From NCBI GenBank assembly GCA_937874275.1, contig CALNAU010000014.1:1-19175 (forward strand): a stretch of DNA of 19,175 nt, written 5' to 3'. Below, in pieces: positions 1 through 7,626 of this stretch (its first letter is position 1; every line of letters begins with the position of its first letter). This DNA is from an uncultured Clostridia bacterium (lineage in GTDB: Bacteria > Bacillota > Clostridia > Christensenellales > Aristaeellaceae). The notes beneath the pieces were generated by a model. It did no database searches. It was not told the DNA's origin and worked only from the letters and a program-made list of their open reading frames with translations. The position numbers and the translations under genes were made by a program.

Positions 1-599
1 ACCAACGTTTGCGCATCCTGCACGCTGTCGTACTGCCGGCGCGCGCCGGTGTGCACATCGTAGCTGATAATGATGTGCTTGATGCCGGTATCGGTGCGGT
101 GCAGCAGGTACAGCTTGCCGTCGGTGATGATGGGCAGCTCGGGCTGCTGGATGTAGCCTTCGCGGCCCTCTTCCACGATGAAGCCGGACCAATCCAGCTG
201 CAGGGGTTCGCCCAGCGAGACGCTGTCCCCGGCCAATGTGACCGCGTACAGCTTGCCGTGCTCATTATCCAGCGCCCACAACTCTTGTCCATCTGACAGC
301 AGCACATTGAACCAGCCGGACGCGGTCTCGCGGGTGGTGTAGTCGTGCAGAGCGTCCAAGATGAGGGTCGGCTCAGCCTCCCCTTGCCGCCAGCGGTACA
401 AGCCGCTATCCGCCTTGAGGTAGACAGCGCCATCCAGCACGGCCAGCGCCCTTGGCTGCAGCTCGTTGTTCAGCATGGGGTCGACCAGCAGGTTGATGTC
501 CGGCGCGGCATCCTGCTGTGCCAGGGCAGCGGGCAAGGCTGCGCACAGCATCACCAGCACGGCCAGCAGCGCGATTCTGCGCGACATGGTTTTCATCAT
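1..599 (-). CDS. Exported beta-propeller-like protein, partial (runs off left edge)
   Basis: This is the N-terminal ~199 residues of an exported protein of unknown function; the 3' end lies outside the window. The start is ATG ATG AAA at 599. It overlaps the stop codon of the upstream gene in an ATGA arrangement, which suggests translational coupling. A signal peptide is visible (Arg-Arg followed by a hydrophobic stretch, then ALAQQ as a likely signal peptidase I site). The mature part repeats short strand-turn-strand units such as VLDGAVYLKADSGLYRW and LWALDNEHGKLYAV, typical of WD/PQQ-like beta-propeller blades. It aligns by eye with the N-terminal third of its upstream neighbour (AVLDG, GLYR, LDW and GxxGY in the same order), so the two are tandem paralogues. 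It may also carry a solute-binding-like C-terminal half, but that part is not visible. Confidence 0.75.
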   Translation of the reverse strand, partial: MMKTMSRRIALLAVLVMLCAALPAALAQQDAAPDINLLVDPMLNNELQPRALAVLDGAVYLKADSGLYRWRQGEAEPTLILDALHDYTTRETASGWFNVLLSDGQELWALDNEHGKLYAVTLAGDSVSLGEPLQLDWSGFIVEEGREGYIQQPELPIITDGKLYLLHRTDTGIKHIIISYDVHTGARRQYDSVQDAQTL

Positions 600-2836
600 T
601 GGCTCTCCTTCATGATCAGGCGGGTTTTGGCATCGGCTTCGCGGATAAACTGCTCCAAGTCCATCTGCCCTTCCAGGTAGCGGCTGAACAAGTTGTACAC
701 CTCCTCCGCGGCCAGGTTGTCGCCGGTGCGCTGGTTCACATAGTTGTGCTCAGCCATCGCGCGCCAGGCGGCGATGGTTTCCTCGCTCACCAGCCAGCGG
801 CCATTCTCCCGCATGTCGGCGAGGTCTTTGGTGCTGATGTCCACCAGTCGCTCCAACTCGGTGCGTTCCGCGCCCTGGGCTTTGTCCCGCCGGGCGGTCA
901 GGTCGTCCAGATGCGCCTGTTGCGCCGCCAGTTGCTCCTCATGGCGGGGGTTGGGGATGGGCATGTTCATATCTGGGCTGAACAGCATGCGCAGCTCCGG
1001 GTTGATGACGGAGATATAGTTCTCCAGAAAGCGCATCGCGCCATCCAGATTTTTGGTTCTGGGATTGATGAACAGCGCGGTCACCTCCAGGCGCATCACC
1101 GCGGGCTCGTTGTCATCGGCCGCGAGCAGCAGGGGGTAGAAGGTGTAGCTGTCGCGCCCCTCGCCGCGGAACGCGTGAAAATCGCGGATTTGCTCCCGCA
1201 GGGGGAGGACTTCCATGCGAAACTCGCCGTTGTTCTCCATCGGCGCGCTGTCCTCGCCCGCGCCGTCGGGCATCGCGTCAATAGCCTTTAACATCCGGCG
1301 CAATAATGGCGTATCATAGGTAAAGGTGCCGCCTTTGTATCGCATAGCGTCCTGGTAGATGTCCAGTGCCACCTGGGCCAGGGTGCGCTTGTAGGCCGCC
1401 ATATAAATGGGCTCCATCTGCGGCCATTCCTCGGCGTACTGCGTGGGCCAGCCCTCTATGAAATCAACCAACTCTGCTACCGTGCGGGGCAGGGGGTGCC
1501 CTGTCTTTTCAAAGAAGAATCCCTCATACAGCTGAAGGAAGCCGTAGCCATCCACCAGCAAGGCAAAGATGCTTTCATCGCGGCCCACCGCCTGCAGGAT
1601 GCTGGGGTACAGGTCCTCCACATAGTGCCGGATGGCGTCGCTGCCGCTCAAATCGGCGGCGTAGCCCTTGCGCATGATGCTCTGAAAGTCCGTGCTCTCC
1701 AGGCGTACCACCGCCACGTCAAATGTATCGTCGCCCGATATCAGCGCGGCGTTGAGGCCATCTGTGCTGGCGCCCTCCCGCAGCCGGACGTTGAGGTCGT
1801 CCACCAGGCCGATAGCCTGGCTGAAGCCGGGCAGATACGGGTCGCCCCAGATGGTCAGCATGGGCTTGTCGGCAAAGCGCCGGGCGTTGGTATCCATCAC
1901 CCTTATGCCCGCGCTGCCCAGCGAGGCGGCCAGGCGGTCCTGCCCCAGGGGGCACAGCAATACCTCATAGATGCTGTCCGCCGGGAAGGTGCCGCAGGGC
2001 TGACCCTGGCCCCACCGGTCGTAGCGCAGCAGATGCTGCCCCAGCTGGGCATAGAGCACATCCTCTGATTTGTCGTAGGTGATGCGCATGGCGTTGGCAT
2101 CCTGCGCTGTGCCTTGCGGCGCCAGCTGCAGTTTTTCGGTCACCTCGCCGGTCTGCGGGTTGAGGATGCTGACGGTTGGGTTCTGCCAGGTATTTTGCTC
2201 ATCACGCCCGGCAGAGGTCAGCACCAACGCCTGGCCCTGGGCAAAGGGCGCGGCGCTGAGCACAATGGGGGTCTCCAGCGGACGGCGCTTGCCCTGCGCG
2301 TCAAAGGCGGTCAGCTGAAAGCCCTGGCCCGCGGGATGACGCTCCAGGGCCAGCAAGGTATCGCCCGCCATCACATAGCCGGGCGGGGCGTCCACATAGC
2401 TGTGGCCGCCCTCCAGGGATACGCGGTAGTTCCCCCAGTCAAGCGCGCGGGGCGCGCCCAACGCGGGCTGTTGCCCCGCAAAGGTCAGGGGGTAGAGCAG
2501 ACCGGTTTCGGTGTCTATCAGCTGCGGCGCGGCATCGCCCGGCACCAGCTGCCAATTGTAGCGGCTGCCCCGCGGGGCATCCTGCGTCAGCAGCCCGCTG
2601 ACCGAATGGCGGGTGAATTGGCCGGTCGGCGTGTCGATGCGGTACAGCGTATCGTTGCTCACCAGCAATAGCTGGCCGTCCAGCACGGCCAGCTCACGGA
2701 CATAGAGGTTATTGCTTTTGAATTCGTCCAAGAGCAGGGGGCCGGTGGCGGCCTGGGGCTGGCCTGAGGCAAACGCCTGCGCGGCCAGCATCAGGGCGGC
2801 CAATGCGCACAGCGCAAGCCGTCGGAACATGGTCAT
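596..2836 (-). CDS. Exported fusion: beta-propeller-like N-terminus plus solute-binding-protein-like C-terminus
   Basis: A 746-residue exported protein. The start chosen is ATG at 2836 (MTMFRRLAL), which has AAAGGAG six bases upstream; the ORF is open 23 codons further but without a ribosome site. A signal peptide (FRRLALCALAALMLAAQ, cut near AFASG) leads into about 320 residues of beta-propeller-like repeats (LDGQLLLVSNDTLYRI; NPQTGEVTEKL). From about residue 345 it resembles family 1 extracellular solute-binding proteins of ABC transporters: aromatic-rich segments (DGYGFLQLYEGFFFEKTG), a TVAELVDFIEGW helix, and a C-terminal YLEGQMDLEQFIREAD segment of the kind that ends many clostridial binding proteins. 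No permease or ATPase is nearby, so transport is not shown; it may be a sensor or an orphan binding protein. It sits 32 bp after the regulator gene and overlaps the next gene by 4 bp, in one operon. Confidence 0.75.
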   Translation of the reverse strand: MTMFRRLALCALAALMLAAQAFASGQPQAATGPLLLDEFKSNNLYVRELAVLDGQLLLVSNDTLYRIDTPTGQFTRHSVSGLLTQDAPRGSRYNWQLVPGDAAPQLIDTETGLLYPLTFAGQQPALGAPRALDWGNYRVSLEGGHSYVDAPPGYVMAGDTLLALERHPAGQGFQLTAFDAQGKRRPLETPIVLSAAPFAQGQALVLTSAGRDEQNTWQNPTVSILNPQTGEVTEKLQLAPQGTAQDANAMRITYDKSEDVLYAQLGQHLLRYDRWGQGQPCGTFPADSIYEVLLCPLGQDRLAASLGSAGIRVMDTNARRFADKPMLTIWGDPYLPGFSQAIGLVDDLNVRLREGASTDGLNAALISGDDTFDVAVVRLESTDFQSIMRKGYAADLSGSDAIRHYVEDLYPSILQAVGRDESIFALLVDGYGFLQLYEGFFFEKTGHPLPRTVAELVDFIEGWPTQYAEEWPQMEPIYMAAYKRTLAQVALDIYQDAMRYKGGTFTYDTPLLRRMLKAIDAMPDGAGEDSAPMENNGEFRMEVLPLREQIRDFHAFRGEGRDSYTFYPLLLAADDNEPAVMRLEVTALFINPRTKNLDGAMRFLENYISVINPELRMLFSPDMNMPIPNPRHEEQLAAQQAHLDDLTARRDKAQGAERTELERLVDISTKDLADMRENGRWLVSEETIAAWRAMAEHNYVNQRTGDNLAAEEVYNLFSRYLEGQMDLEQFIREADAKTRLIMKESQ

Positions 2837-2868
2837 GGGGTGCTCCTTTCGCTGTCGGGCGGCCGGGC

Positions 2869-3210
2869 TCACATTCCGGCGGGCAGGGACAGGGGGATGG
2901 CGCACAGCTTGTAGCCCTTGCCATGGACCGTCTCAAACAGGAAGTCGCCCATTTTGCGGCGAAGGCGCTGCACATGCACATCCACGGTGCGGCTTTTGCC
3001 CGGGCTCAGGTAATCCCAGGCCGCGTACAGCAGCCAGTCCCGGCTGAGAACGTGACCGGCGTCATTGGCCAGCGCCATCAGCAGGCGGAATTCCTGCGCC
3101 GTCAGGCGGCAGGGGCTGCCGTCCACATAGACCTTGCGCTCCGCTTCACTCAGCGCGATCACCGCGCGGCGGCCGGTTTCGGGTTTCGATTCGGTCAACA
3201 ATTTTGTCAT
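2869..3210 (-). CDS. Receiver-less OmpR/PhoB-type winged-helix DNA-binding protein
   Basis: A 113-residue protein that consists almost entirely of the C-terminal winged-helix domain of OmpR/PhoB response regulators. The hallmarks are RLTAQEFRLLMALANDAGHVLSRDWLLYAAW, then RTVDVHVQRLRRKMGD (recognition helix) and ETVHGKGYKL (wing). The phosphoacceptor receiver domain (~120 residues) is absent and no histidine kinase lies nearby, so control must come from something else. Start: ATG at 3210 with AGGTG six bases upstream. A GTG at 3219 is possible, but its ribosome site would be poorer. As first gene of the operon with two exported propeller proteins it is the likely regulator of that operon; this is inference. 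The start region repeats TGACAAAA twice with a 9-bp period, which could be either codon repetition (ACA AAA) or a half-site. Confidence 0.85.
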   Translation of the reverse strand: MTKLLTESKPETGRRAVIALSEAERKVYVDGSPCRLTAQEFRLLMALANDAGHVLSRDWLLYAAWDYLSPGKSRTVDVHVQRLRRKMGDFLFETVHGKGYKLCAIPLSLPAGM

Positions 3211-3451
3211 TTTTGTCACCTCTCTATCCTATATGACGCGCGACAACAGCAAAATGTTGCGGAAAAATAAAAATTTCTTTCCGAAAGCGTCATATTGGCA
3301 GAAAATGTTAGGCAAAATAGTATGTCCAGAATCAATATTTGTTTAGCATTGTCTTATTTCAAAAATTCATCAATTATTTTTTGTATACTGTTTATCCCCT
3401 ATGCAGGTGGGGTATCATCTTGGCGACATAGCGAAGGAGGGTCTTTTTTAA
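3211..3451. promoter_or_regulatory. Divergent AT-rich intergenic region between regulator operon and rubrerythrin
   Basis: This 241-bp gap must hold promoters for both directions. For the + strand the best -10 is TATACT at 3384-3389, with no convincing -35. For the - strand I found no good -35/-10 pair. Two symmetric sequences are visible: CAACA-N6-TGTTG at 3244-3259, and CGGAAA (3260-3265) facing TTTCCG (3278-3283) across an AT-only-like spacer. The second uses the same half-sites as the array in front of satD. Promoter assignments are weak. Confidence 0.4.
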
Positions 3452-3994
3452 ATGAAGTGGATTTGCAAGGTGTGTGGTTACATTTATGAAGGGACAGAGC
3501 CCCCGGCCATTTGCCCGGTCTGCAAAGCCCCTAAGGATAAATTTGAAAAGCTGGAGGACAGCCCGGATTGGGCGGACGTGCACCGCATCGGCATCGCCCG
3601 CGATCTGGATCCCCGTGTGATTGACGGCCTGCGCGAGCATTATCGCATCGAGTGCCACGAGGTTGGCGCCTATATGGCCATGGCCCGCCGGGCTGATGTG
3701 GAGGGCTACCCGGAAATCGCCAACACCTTCCAGCGCATGGCGCGGGAAGAGGCGGCCCACGCCGCCCGCCTGGCCGAGCTGCTGGGCGAGGCGCTGACCG
3801 ACAGCACCGAAAAGAATTGCGAGGCCCGCGTGGCGGCGGAGCTGGCCGCCTCCAAGGACAAGCAGGCGCTGGCCATCCTGGCCAAGGACCTGGGCTACGA
3901 CATCATTCACGCCGCACTGCACGACATGTGCAAGGATGAAGCCCGTCACGGCAACGCACTGGAGGGCATCCTGAAGCGCTACTTTTTGAAATAA
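3452..3994 (+). CDS. Rubrerythrin with N-terminal rubredoxin domain (reverse-rubrerythrin type)
   Basis: A 180-residue cytoplasmic peroxidase that reduces hydrogen peroxide to water in anaerobes. The N-terminal rubredoxin domain has a Cys4 iron site: C5-x2-C8-GYIYEG and C21-P-V-C24. The ferritin-like four-helix domain (about 50-180) carries di-iron ligand motifs: E67/E70 in RIECHE, E100-x2-H103 in REEAAH and E163-x2-H166 in DEARH. Rubredoxin first, ferritin-like second is the reversed order known from clostridial reverse rubrerythrins (NADH peroxidases). Start: ATG at 3452 with GGAGG 11 bases upstream; the GAAGTGG after it gives MKW, usual for the family. It is a single-gene unit closed by a strong terminator. 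A partner NADH:rubredoxin reductase is not in the window. Confidence 0.95.
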   Translation: MKWICKVCGYIYEGTEPPAICPVCKAPKDKFEKLEDSPDWADVHRIGIARDLDPRVIDGLREHYRIECHEVGAYMAMARRADVEGYPEIANTFQRMAREEAAHAARLAELLGEALTDSTEKNCEARVAAELAASKDKQALAILAKDLGYDIIHAALHDMCKDEARHGNALEGILKRYFLK

Positions 3995-4017
3995 CTTTGC
4001 CCTGTTATCCAAGGGTC

Positions 4018-4050
4018 AAACACCGCCAGAACCGGCGGTGTTTTCTTTTG
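4018..4050 (+). terminator. Rho-independent terminator of the rubrerythrin gene
   Basis: A 10-bp perfect stem, AAACACCGCC (4018-4027) with GGCGGTGTTT (4034-4043) around a six-base loop, runs directly into a T-rich tail (TTTTCTTTT). It starts 24 bases after the rubrerythrin stop codon. Confidence 0.93.
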
Positions 4051-4131
4051 TAATATTTCCCGCAACATGGGGTGGCTGATTTTTCGCGGCTCATGGCACT
4101 CATATAGTAGGAAAACGAGGGGGCGGGCAAC

Positions 4132-4464
4132 ATGCACATGAACGACAGCCAAATTGCCCTGCTGGTGCGCAAACGCGCTGCGTTACTCAGACAGCGTGCC
4201 CGTCGGATTTCCCTGTATGCCATCAGCGCAGGCGCGCTGGCATCGGGCGGCTTGCTGGCCATATCGCTGCTGTATTTCCCCACCGGGGCGTGGGAGCGCT
4301 ACCCCGTCCAGACAGCCACAGGCTCGCTGATGCTGGGGACGTCCACGCTGCCCCACGCGATGCTGGCGGGCATCTGTTTCTACCTGGGGCTGTGGAGCGT
4401 GCTGCTGTATAAGCGGTTGCGTACCAACAGCCGGCGGAAACGCCAGGAGTCGCCCAAGGAGTAG
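4132..4464 (+). CDS. Small two-TM membrane protein, unknown function
   Basis: A 110-residue protein that I do not recognise. It has a basic N-terminus (LVRKRAALLRQRARR), one hydrophobic segment (ISAGALASGGLLAISLLYF), a polar connector (PTGAWERYP), a second hydrophobic segment (MLAGICFYLGLWSVLLY) and a strongly basic tail (KRLRTNSRRKRQESPKE). By the positive-inside rule both ends should face the cytoplasm, with a short external loop. GAGGGGG lies eight bases before the first ATG; a second ATG two codons later is possible. The gene stands alone, after the rubrerythrin terminator and convergent with the next gene. A CATATAGTA motif 25 bases upstream could be a -10, but there is no clear -35. Confidence 0.65.
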   Translation: MHMNDSQIALLVRKRAALLRQRARRISLYAISAGALASGGLLAISLLYFPTGAWERYPVQTATGSLMLGTSTLPHAMLAGICFYLGLWSVLLYKRLRTNSRRKRQESPKE

Positions 4465-4498
4465 CGGCACAACGCCTGCCATTCGTGCCAATAGCAAA

Positions 4499-4524
4499 CG
4501 GGAGAGGCCATACAGCCTCTCCCG
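4499..4524. terminator. Shared hairpin between convergent genes
   Basis: A perfect 10-bp stem, CGGGAGAGGC / GCCTCTCCCG with a six-base loop CATACA, lies in the 89-bp gap between two converging genes. Neither side has a real T-run (TTTGC on the - strand, CAAACATTTT on the + strand), so it may be a weak two-way terminator or a transcript 3' end protector. Confidence 0.6.
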
Positions 4525-4553
4525 CAAACATTTTCCCGATGCAGGGCGTTCGC

Positions 4554-4814
4554 CTACCCGTCCAGGCCGTCCGCCTGCCGCTGCATGTTCTCAATCACCA
4601 CATCGTAGATATCGCCCAGCGAGGCGCAGTATTCAAGCACCTGCCAGGGCTCGTTGGTGTGGTAGTGCACCTTGACCAGTTCGTCGTCGCCCACGGCCAG
4701 CAGGCTATCGCCCACGATGTTCTCCTCGATATACTTGAAAATGGCATCCTCATTGAGGCCCTTGCCCTCGATGAGCAGTTGGGTATCGTACTTGTATTCA
4801 ATCATCTCGTCCAT
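4554..4814 (-). CDS. Stand-alone FakA/YloV middle-domain-like small protein
   Basis: An 86-residue protein that resembles only the segment following the DAK2 kinase domain in FakA/YloV (fatty-acid kinase subunit): YKYDTQLLIEG, GDSLLAVGDDELVKVHYHTNEPWQVLEY and VVIENMQRQ are close to the usual FakA wording. Full FakA is about 550 residues; here the ATP-binding DAK2 domain and the remaining C-terminal part are both missing. The ORF is intact with its own ribosome site (GGAGG, five to six bases before ATG at 4814). It follows the transglutaminase-like gene by 11 bp, so it looks like a real small gene and not decay. It cannot be a kinase by itself. A role as a FakB/DegV-type lipid-binding-protein partner is speculation. 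Confidence 0.75.
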   Translation of the reverse strand: MDEMIEYKYDTQLLIEGKGLNEDAIFKYIEENIVGDSLLAVGDDELVKVHYHTNEPWQVLEYCASLGDIYDVVIENMQRQADGLDG

Positions 4815-4825
4815 GGTATCCTCCC

Positions 4826-6391
4826 TCATTTCCAAACCACGTCCAGGTTCACTTCAAAACTGCCGGCGCTGCCGTTGTAGCTGTTGTACAGGTCCCGGTG
4901 GTCGCCCATCCAGATGCTCACCTTGGTGGACAGGTTGTACCAGGGGTCCGGCCCGGTGTAAAACAGCTTGACAGGCGTTACCTTGTTATCGGCCATCTCC
5001 TGCAGGGCGGCGGCCACCTCGTCGTCATCGTTCACGCGGCGGAAATCGGCATAATCCCCATAGGTGAGGGTGATTTCACCGGCGTACTGGGTGTAGTTGT
5101 ACTGGTATTGGCTCACGTCAAAGCGGCGGTAGTTCTGCGGCAGCCAGTCTTCCAGCTGGCGGCGGAAGTCAAAATACTGGTCGTCGCCGGTGTAGTTGAT
5201 TTTAACGGCGGTTTCTTTGGCGCCAAGCAGCTCTTCCATCACGGCGGCATACTCCTCCGCGTTTTTGAAGCTGCGGTAGCCCTCGTCCGAGCCGCAGGTC
5301 ACCTCCATCTGGCCGCTGAAGGCGCTGCCGCCATAGGTCCAGCTCTGGGCGAAGTGCACGTGCGCGTTCTGATCCAGCCACTTTTTCACCTCGTAGTTGG
5401 TGTCAAAGAAGCGGTCCGGCCCGTGGTAGGTGTACTTGATCAGGGTTTCCTTGGCGTCCATCTGCCCGCCCAGCACCTTGTCCATGCCCTCCAGGTCGTA
5501 GAAGGGCAGGTAGCCGTTCAGCAGGTTGTAGTTGTACTTGGTGGCGGTGGCCTCGGGGAAGACGTAGTTGCTGTACGTCCAATCGTGGTCGCGCTTCAAC
5601 AACTCATCCGTCAGGCCGAAGTAGTCGTGGGTCTCATTGCCGCCGCCCACCGGGTCATTCCAGGTCGAATCCACATGGTACCATTCGCCGTCCATCTTCA
5701 CCATGTTCCAGGCGTGGGACTCGCCGCGGCTGTAGCCGGTGGTATAGATGGCCTCAATGCCAACCTCCTGCAGCAGCATCTGGTAGGCCAGGGCATAGCT
5801 CTCGCACACGCCGGTACCCCGGCACAGCACGCCGTCAGGGTGGTGGATGGTCATGCTGGCGTCATAATCGGCGTTGTAAATCAGCCAATCGTTGAGCCAC
5901 AGGGCCTTTTCGTAGTCGCCCGGCAGGTTGAGGGCCAGGCATTCATCCACTATCTCCTTGATTTTGCCGGGCAAAGTGGATGGGTCCTCCTTGTCCGCGG
6001 CGTCATAGGCGAAGAACGGCTGGCTGACCAGCTTGACCATGCGGTAGTCGGCGTCCATCACCTCCACCTGCAGGAAGTACTTGCCCTTCTCCTTGGGTGT
6101 GAAGGTGAAGACAGCCTGGCCGGGCACCTCCTTGGTATACTCGACGGCCTCAAACCCCTCGTTGCTGGTGACATCCTCATGGTGATACAGGGCGTAGGTG
6201 AACTTGTAGGGGTCGGGCTCGGCTGGCAGCTTCACCTGCCAGGTGATGGGTTGGCCCAGCGTCATGTAGGGCTGGTCGGCATCCAGGTACAGGTAGCTGA
6301 GCTCCTTAACAGGGGTAAACGAGGCACCCAGCACCATCAATGGCAACAGCAGGGCGGCGGCCAGCGCCAGGGCGAGCAATCTTTTTTTCAT
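4826..6391 (-). CDS. Exported transglutaminase-like protein with three C-terminal repeats
   Basis: A 521-residue exported protein. Signal peptide: MKKRLLALALAAALLLPLMVLG. Residues 25-130 look like an Ig-like beta-domain (FTFTPKEKGKYFLQVEV). Residues 140-275 form a transglutaminase-like (Transglut_core) domain with the full triad in order: Cys196 in GTGVCESYA, His226 in ESHAWNMV and Asp241 in YHVDSTWND. Such bacterial domains are usually cysteine proteases or peptide-modifying enzymes at the cell surface. Residues 315 to 521 are three copies of one unit, each opening with VK(I/L)xYTGxDxxY(F/N) and followed by W(L/M)xxx; the third copy lacks its last ~25 residues. No sortase motif or other wall anchor is seen. 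Start: ATG at 6391 with GAGAGGA upstream, behind a strong promoter at 6449-6477. The FakA-like small gene follows 11 bp downstream. Confidence 0.88.
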   Translation of the reverse strand: MKKRLLALALAAALLLPLMVLGASFTPVKELSYLYLDADQPYMTLGQPITWQVKLPAEPDPYKFTYALYHHEDVTSNEGFEAVEYTKEVPGQAVFTFTPKEKGKYFLQVEVMDADYRMVKLVSQPFFAYDAADKEDPSTLPGKIKEIVDECLALNLPGDYEKALWLNDWLIYNADYDASMTIHHPDGVLCRGTGVCESYALAYQMLLQEVGIEAIYTTGYSRGESHAWNMVKMDGEWYHVDSTWNDPVGGGNETHDYFGLTDELLKRDHDWTYSNYVFPEATATKYNYNLLNGYLPFYDLEGMDKVLGGQMDAKETLIKYTYHGPDRFFDTNYEVKKWLDQNAHVHFAQSWTYGGSAFSGQMEVTCGSDEGYRSFKNAEEYAAVMEELLGAKETAVKINYTGDDQYFDFRRQLEDWLPQNYRRFDVSQYQYNYTQYAGEITLTYGDYADFRRVNDDDEVAAALQEMADNKVTPVKLFYTGPDPWYNLSTKVSIWMGDHRDLYNSYNGSAGSFEVNLDVVWK

Positions 6392-6448
6392 GAGCAGTTC
6401 CTCTCTTGTTGCGTGTGTGCATCATGCGCCCGGCAGGGCGACGGGGAA

Positions 6449-6477
6449 ATGCTAACAAAGCGCGCGATGGGTGTCAA
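6449..6477 (-). promoter_or_regulatory. Sigma-A promoter for the transglutaminase-like gene
   Basis: On the - strand: TTGACA (6472-6477), 17-bp spacer, TAGCAT (6449-6454), with a TGT just before the hexamer giving an extended -10. The predicted start near 6442 leaves about a 50-base leader before ATG at 6391. Confidence 0.85.
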
Positions 6478-6505
6478 GAATGTGATGATGGCGGGGCGCA
6501 ACGCC

Positions 6506-6534
6506 TTGCAAGGCGCCGCCGCGCGTGGCACAAT
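6506..6534 (+). promoter_or_regulatory. Likely extended -10 promoter for the SDR-like gene
   Basis: On the + strand: TTGCAA (6506-6511), 17-bp spacer, TGG-CACAAT (-10 at 6529-6534). The TGn extension partly makes up for two mismatches in the -10. It is divergent to the transglutaminase promoter, with about 30 bp between the two -35 boxes. Confidence 0.6.
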
Positions 6535-6592
6535 GGGCCTGGAATAGGCCGCAAAAAAGACCGAAAAGAAACCGGCAAAGGGGGATAAGGCT

Positions 6593-7621
6593 ATGCGCGT
6601 ATTCATGATCGGGGGCACCGGCTTGCTGGGCAGCGAGGCGGCCCGCGTGCTGCTTCAAAGGGGGCACGAAGTGGTGTCCCTCGCCCTGCCGCCCCTGCCC
6701 GCGGGCGCCAACCTGCCGGAGGGGATGCAGCTGCGCTTGGGCGACTATACCGCCATGAGCGATGAGGAGCTAAGCGCCCTGATGCGGGGCTGCGACGGGT
6801 TTGTGTTCGCCGCCGGGGTGGATGAGCGGGTGGAGCACGCGCCGCCCATCTACGATTTCTTTGTCAAGCATAACAACGAGCCGCTCAAGCGGCTGCTGCG
6901 CCTGGCCCGCGAGAGCGGCATTCGCCGGGTGGTCATCTGCGGCAGCTATTTTTGCCACTTTGCCAAGCTATGGCCAGAAAAGCAGCTGGGCCGCTGGCAC
7001 CCCTACATCCGCAGCCGGTTGGAGCAGGAGGAGATTGCCTTCTCCTTTGCCGGGCCGGATTTTGATGTCTCGGTGCTGGAGCTGCCCTACATTTTCGGCG
7101 CGCAGCCGGGGCGTAAGCCCGTGTGGGTGTTTCTGGTGAAAATTATCCGTGGCATGCCGCTGGCCACCTTCTACCCCACCGGCGGCACCGCCATGGTGAC
7201 CGCGCGCCAGACGGGCGAGGCCATGGCCGGCGCTTTGGAGCACAGCCGCGGTGCCAAGGCCTGGCCCATCGGCTGGTTCAACCTCACATGGAAAGAGATG
7301 TTTGCCATCATGCACCGCCACATGGGCATGCCGGGGCGCAAGGTGGTTACCGTGCCCCGGTGGATGTTTGCGCTCAGCGCGTGGTTCATCAAGCGCGGCC
7401 AGCAAAAGCGCAACATCGAGGGCGGCCTCGACCTGGTGCGCTACAGCGACATGATGGCGGCTGAATTGTTCATTGATAAATCTTTAGGCTGCGTGCCCCT
7501 GGGCGTGACCGGGGATGATATTGAGGCGGCCATCGCAAGCTCCGTCCGCCAGAGCCTGAAGGCGCTGGCGGGGGAGGAAGAGATGGTGGAGATGAAGGGG
7601 GAAGATACCCCCGGCTCGTAA
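6593..7621 (+). CDS. NAD-dependent epimerase/dehydratase-like (atypical SDR) protein
   Basis: A 342-residue cytoplasmic Rossmann-fold protein. The N-terminal MRVFMIGGTGLLGSEAARVLLQRGHEV has the GxxGxxG dinucleotide-binding motif (G7, G10, G13). The order of later segments (DGFVFAAGVD, RRVVICGSYF, LPYIFGAQPGRKPVW) follows the extended/atypical SDR family. The usual YxxxK catalytic pair seems altered: the best candidate is Y138-I-R-S-R142, with Arg in place of Lys. The substrate cannot be deduced. Start: ATG at 6593, with a GGGGGATAAGG purine stretch upstream. It is convergent with the folA-like gene, with only 5 bp between the stop codons and no terminator hairpin in between. Confidence 0.85.
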   Translation: MRVFMIGGTGLLGSEAARVLLQRGHEVVSLALPPLPAGANLPEGMQLRLGDYTAMSDEELSALMRGCDGFVFAAGVDERVEHAPPIYDFFVKHNNEPLKRLLRLARESGIRRVVICGSYFCHFAKLWPEKQLGRWHPYIRSRLEQEEIAFSFAGPDFDVSVLELPYIFGAQPGRKPVWVFLVKIIRGMPLATFYPTGGTAMVTARQTGEAMAGALEHSRGAKAWPIGWFNLTWKEMFAIMHRHMGMPGRKVVTVPRWMFALSAWFIKRGQQKRNIEGGLDLVRYSDMMAAELFIDKSLGCVPLGVTGDDIEAAIASSVRQSLKALAGEEEMVEMKGEDTPGS

Positions 7622-7626
7622 TGCGG

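Noticed and set aside
4100..4111. CATATAGTA resembling a sporulation sigma-K -10 before the small membrane gene
   Set aside because: The -35 element for that sigma class is only two bases long and not distinctive. The match is too weak to call.
4898..6547. 549-residue open frame on the + strand
   Set aside because: It is antisense to the transglutaminase-like gene, with Val/His/Leu-rich low-information text and no ribosome site. It is a shadow of GC-rich coding DNA.
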